Shown here: positions 62,802 through 64,000 of the stretch, piece after piece | How positions within the stretch are numbered: position 1 is the first letter of the stretch | Layout: the number at the start of each line of letters is the position of its first letter | Source of the DNA: Globodera rostochiensis | Lineage: Eukaryota > Nematoda > Chromadorea > Rhabditida > Heteroderidae | DNA: 64,000 nt | Assembly (NCBI GenBank): GCA_018350325.1 | Contig: JAEVLN010000047.1 | Span: 62,001 to 126,000, forward strand | Direction of reading: 5' to 3' | Made by a program: the position numbers and the translations under genes | Notes under the pieces: generated by a model | What the model saw: the letters and a program-made list of their open reading frames with translations, nothing else | What the model was told of the DNA's origin: nothing | Database searches by the model: none

Positions 62802-62921
62802 AATGTAATTTCTAAAATATATTGTCATTTTAAATATGAAGTTGCTCGATATAAATAAAATCGTTGTCGTTAATTTTAAATATAATTTAAGTGCTAAAAT
62901 TAAATATGATTAAAAATGAAA
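62802..62921 (+). repeat. Dispersed repeat C, copy 2
   Basis: Direct-orientation partner of 122-236. Confidence 0.55.
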
Positions 62922-63443
62922 TTTATTTTTTTGACGTACATCGTAATCTTGTTACTAAAAATTAACAAAGTTTGCAAAAAAAATTTCAATATGAATTAGA
63001 ATAATACAATCAGTTGAATAGAATTTTATTTATCTACAATTACAGCATGGGAAAATTAAACATTTATAAAAAAAAAGATAAAAAAATGTTTGAGTATTTT
63101 ACACAAAAAAAACGAAAAAAAATTAAACAAAAAGAAATATAAAAAAACATTTAAAAATATCGATCTTTGTGGGTGCTTTTTTGGGTATGAGCTTTGGTCT
63201 TAACGCGAAGATGCGTCTCAACGATGGTTAAGCAACGAACACGCGCCGCAAATTTGAGGCTCGGAGTCTGCAAAATCGTAATTTTTTCATTTGTCACAAA
63301 AATTAAGAGATTAAATTATTAATAAATCATATAACGTGAGCTTTTTAAGGAAATAAGAAAACGACAAAATATAATAACCTGAATATTCGAGGCATTGAAT
63401 TATATACACCTAAAACACATTATATTTTAAAGGTTATGGACTT

Positions 63444-63531
63444 CCTAGCTTTTTACATTTAAAAAAGTTTATTATCTTTAAAAACAACCTAGCTTTTTAC
63501 ATTTAAAAAAGTTTATTATCTTTAAAATCAT
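63444..63531 (+). repeat. 44-bp tandem duplication
   Basis: Two consecutive units starting cctagctttttacattt (63444 and 63488) are nearly identical, which indicates a recent duplication. Confidence 0.8.
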
Positions 63532-64000
63532 TAAGAACAATATTCTTTTTCATTTAATTTATATAATATTTGAAATGTTTTACATAAATACAATTCGTCA
63601 TTATATGCATGCAAAAAACTCAATGAGTTGCATTTAAATATTTCATAAGACAAAAAAAATGTAATATGGTATACTTATTAATTGTCAACTATTTAATTTA
63701 AAATTAAAATAAGCTTTAAAATGAGTTATTGCGAAACATAGCCATCTCATAGATGAAGTATTCGGATTCATTTTGAATGGCGAACTCGCATGAGGCGCGA
63801 GTTAACAAATTTTATAAAAAAATAAAAAATCTTGTGTAAACAAATATTATTTAAAAAATATCAAAAAATTAAAAAAAAAATCAAAAATAATAAACACGGA
63901 CAAAATCCAAAAATATTTAATCCAAAAAATCGACTAAGACAAGAGTAATTTAAAAATAAAATGTAAAAAAATATTAATAAAATTTCATCACAAAATAATT

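Larger units (their letters stand above)
57006..64000. other. AT-rich noncoding DNA
   Basis: No supportable gene. It contains a G12 run at 60410-60421, dispersed repeat C copy 2 and a 44-bp tandem duplication. GC-richer islands lie at 57120-57185, 59085-59200 and 63165-63270. Confidence 0.45.

Overview
The window is eukaryotic, almost certainly animal, genomic DNA. The background is extremely AT-rich and shows no convincing long host gene: outside the element at 14.2-22.7 kb no open reading frame reaches 130 codons, and those present are AT-rich, or repeat-derived and without recognisable domains. I cannot name the species. The base composition fits AT-rich invertebrate genomes (some parasitoid wasps, rotifers and flatworms are examples), but this is inference only.

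The centrepiece is an 8,525-bp insertion at 14196-22720. It starts with AG, ends with CT and is flanked by a perfect 6-bp target duplication (gacaac), which are the hallmarks of Polinton/Maverick elements (integrating dsDNA virus-like transposons). It is built very unusually. Two inverted arms of 3,164 and 3,165 bp, differing by only about nine small changes, make up about three quarters of it, and each arm carries its own chromodomain-type integrase gene. Between them is a 2.2-kb single-copy core with a small protein bearing a hydrophobic tail, an overlapping 288-residue protein of the kind seen in such elements, and a convergent single-domain FLYWCH zinc-finger gene. No DNA polymerase B, packaging ATPase, protease or capsid gene is present, so the copy is non-autonomous or strongly reduced. 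The integrase is frameshifted at the same place in both arms, so the lesion (or recoding site) was there before the arms were last homogenised. The arms also carry inward-facing GGTGAA-rich promoter-like modules, a third diverged copy of which lies directly upstream of the FLYWCH gene.

The insertion appears to split a host exon: a splice acceptor and 26 codons lie to the left, and 10 in-frame codons plus a stop lie to the right.

The flanks (1-14117 and 22760-64000) are AT-rich noncoding DNA with small mobile elements: a 147-bp hAT-type MITE with 8-bp duplications (1575-1721), a 1.16-kb element with 19-bp terminal inverted repeats and a nested 37-bp inverted repeat (5192-6354), and a foldback unit (56577-56996). 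There are also several arrays of short self-complementary motifs, minisatellites, long G/C homopolymers, and at least four pairs of low-copy dispersed repeats whose more GC-rich cores stand out from the background.
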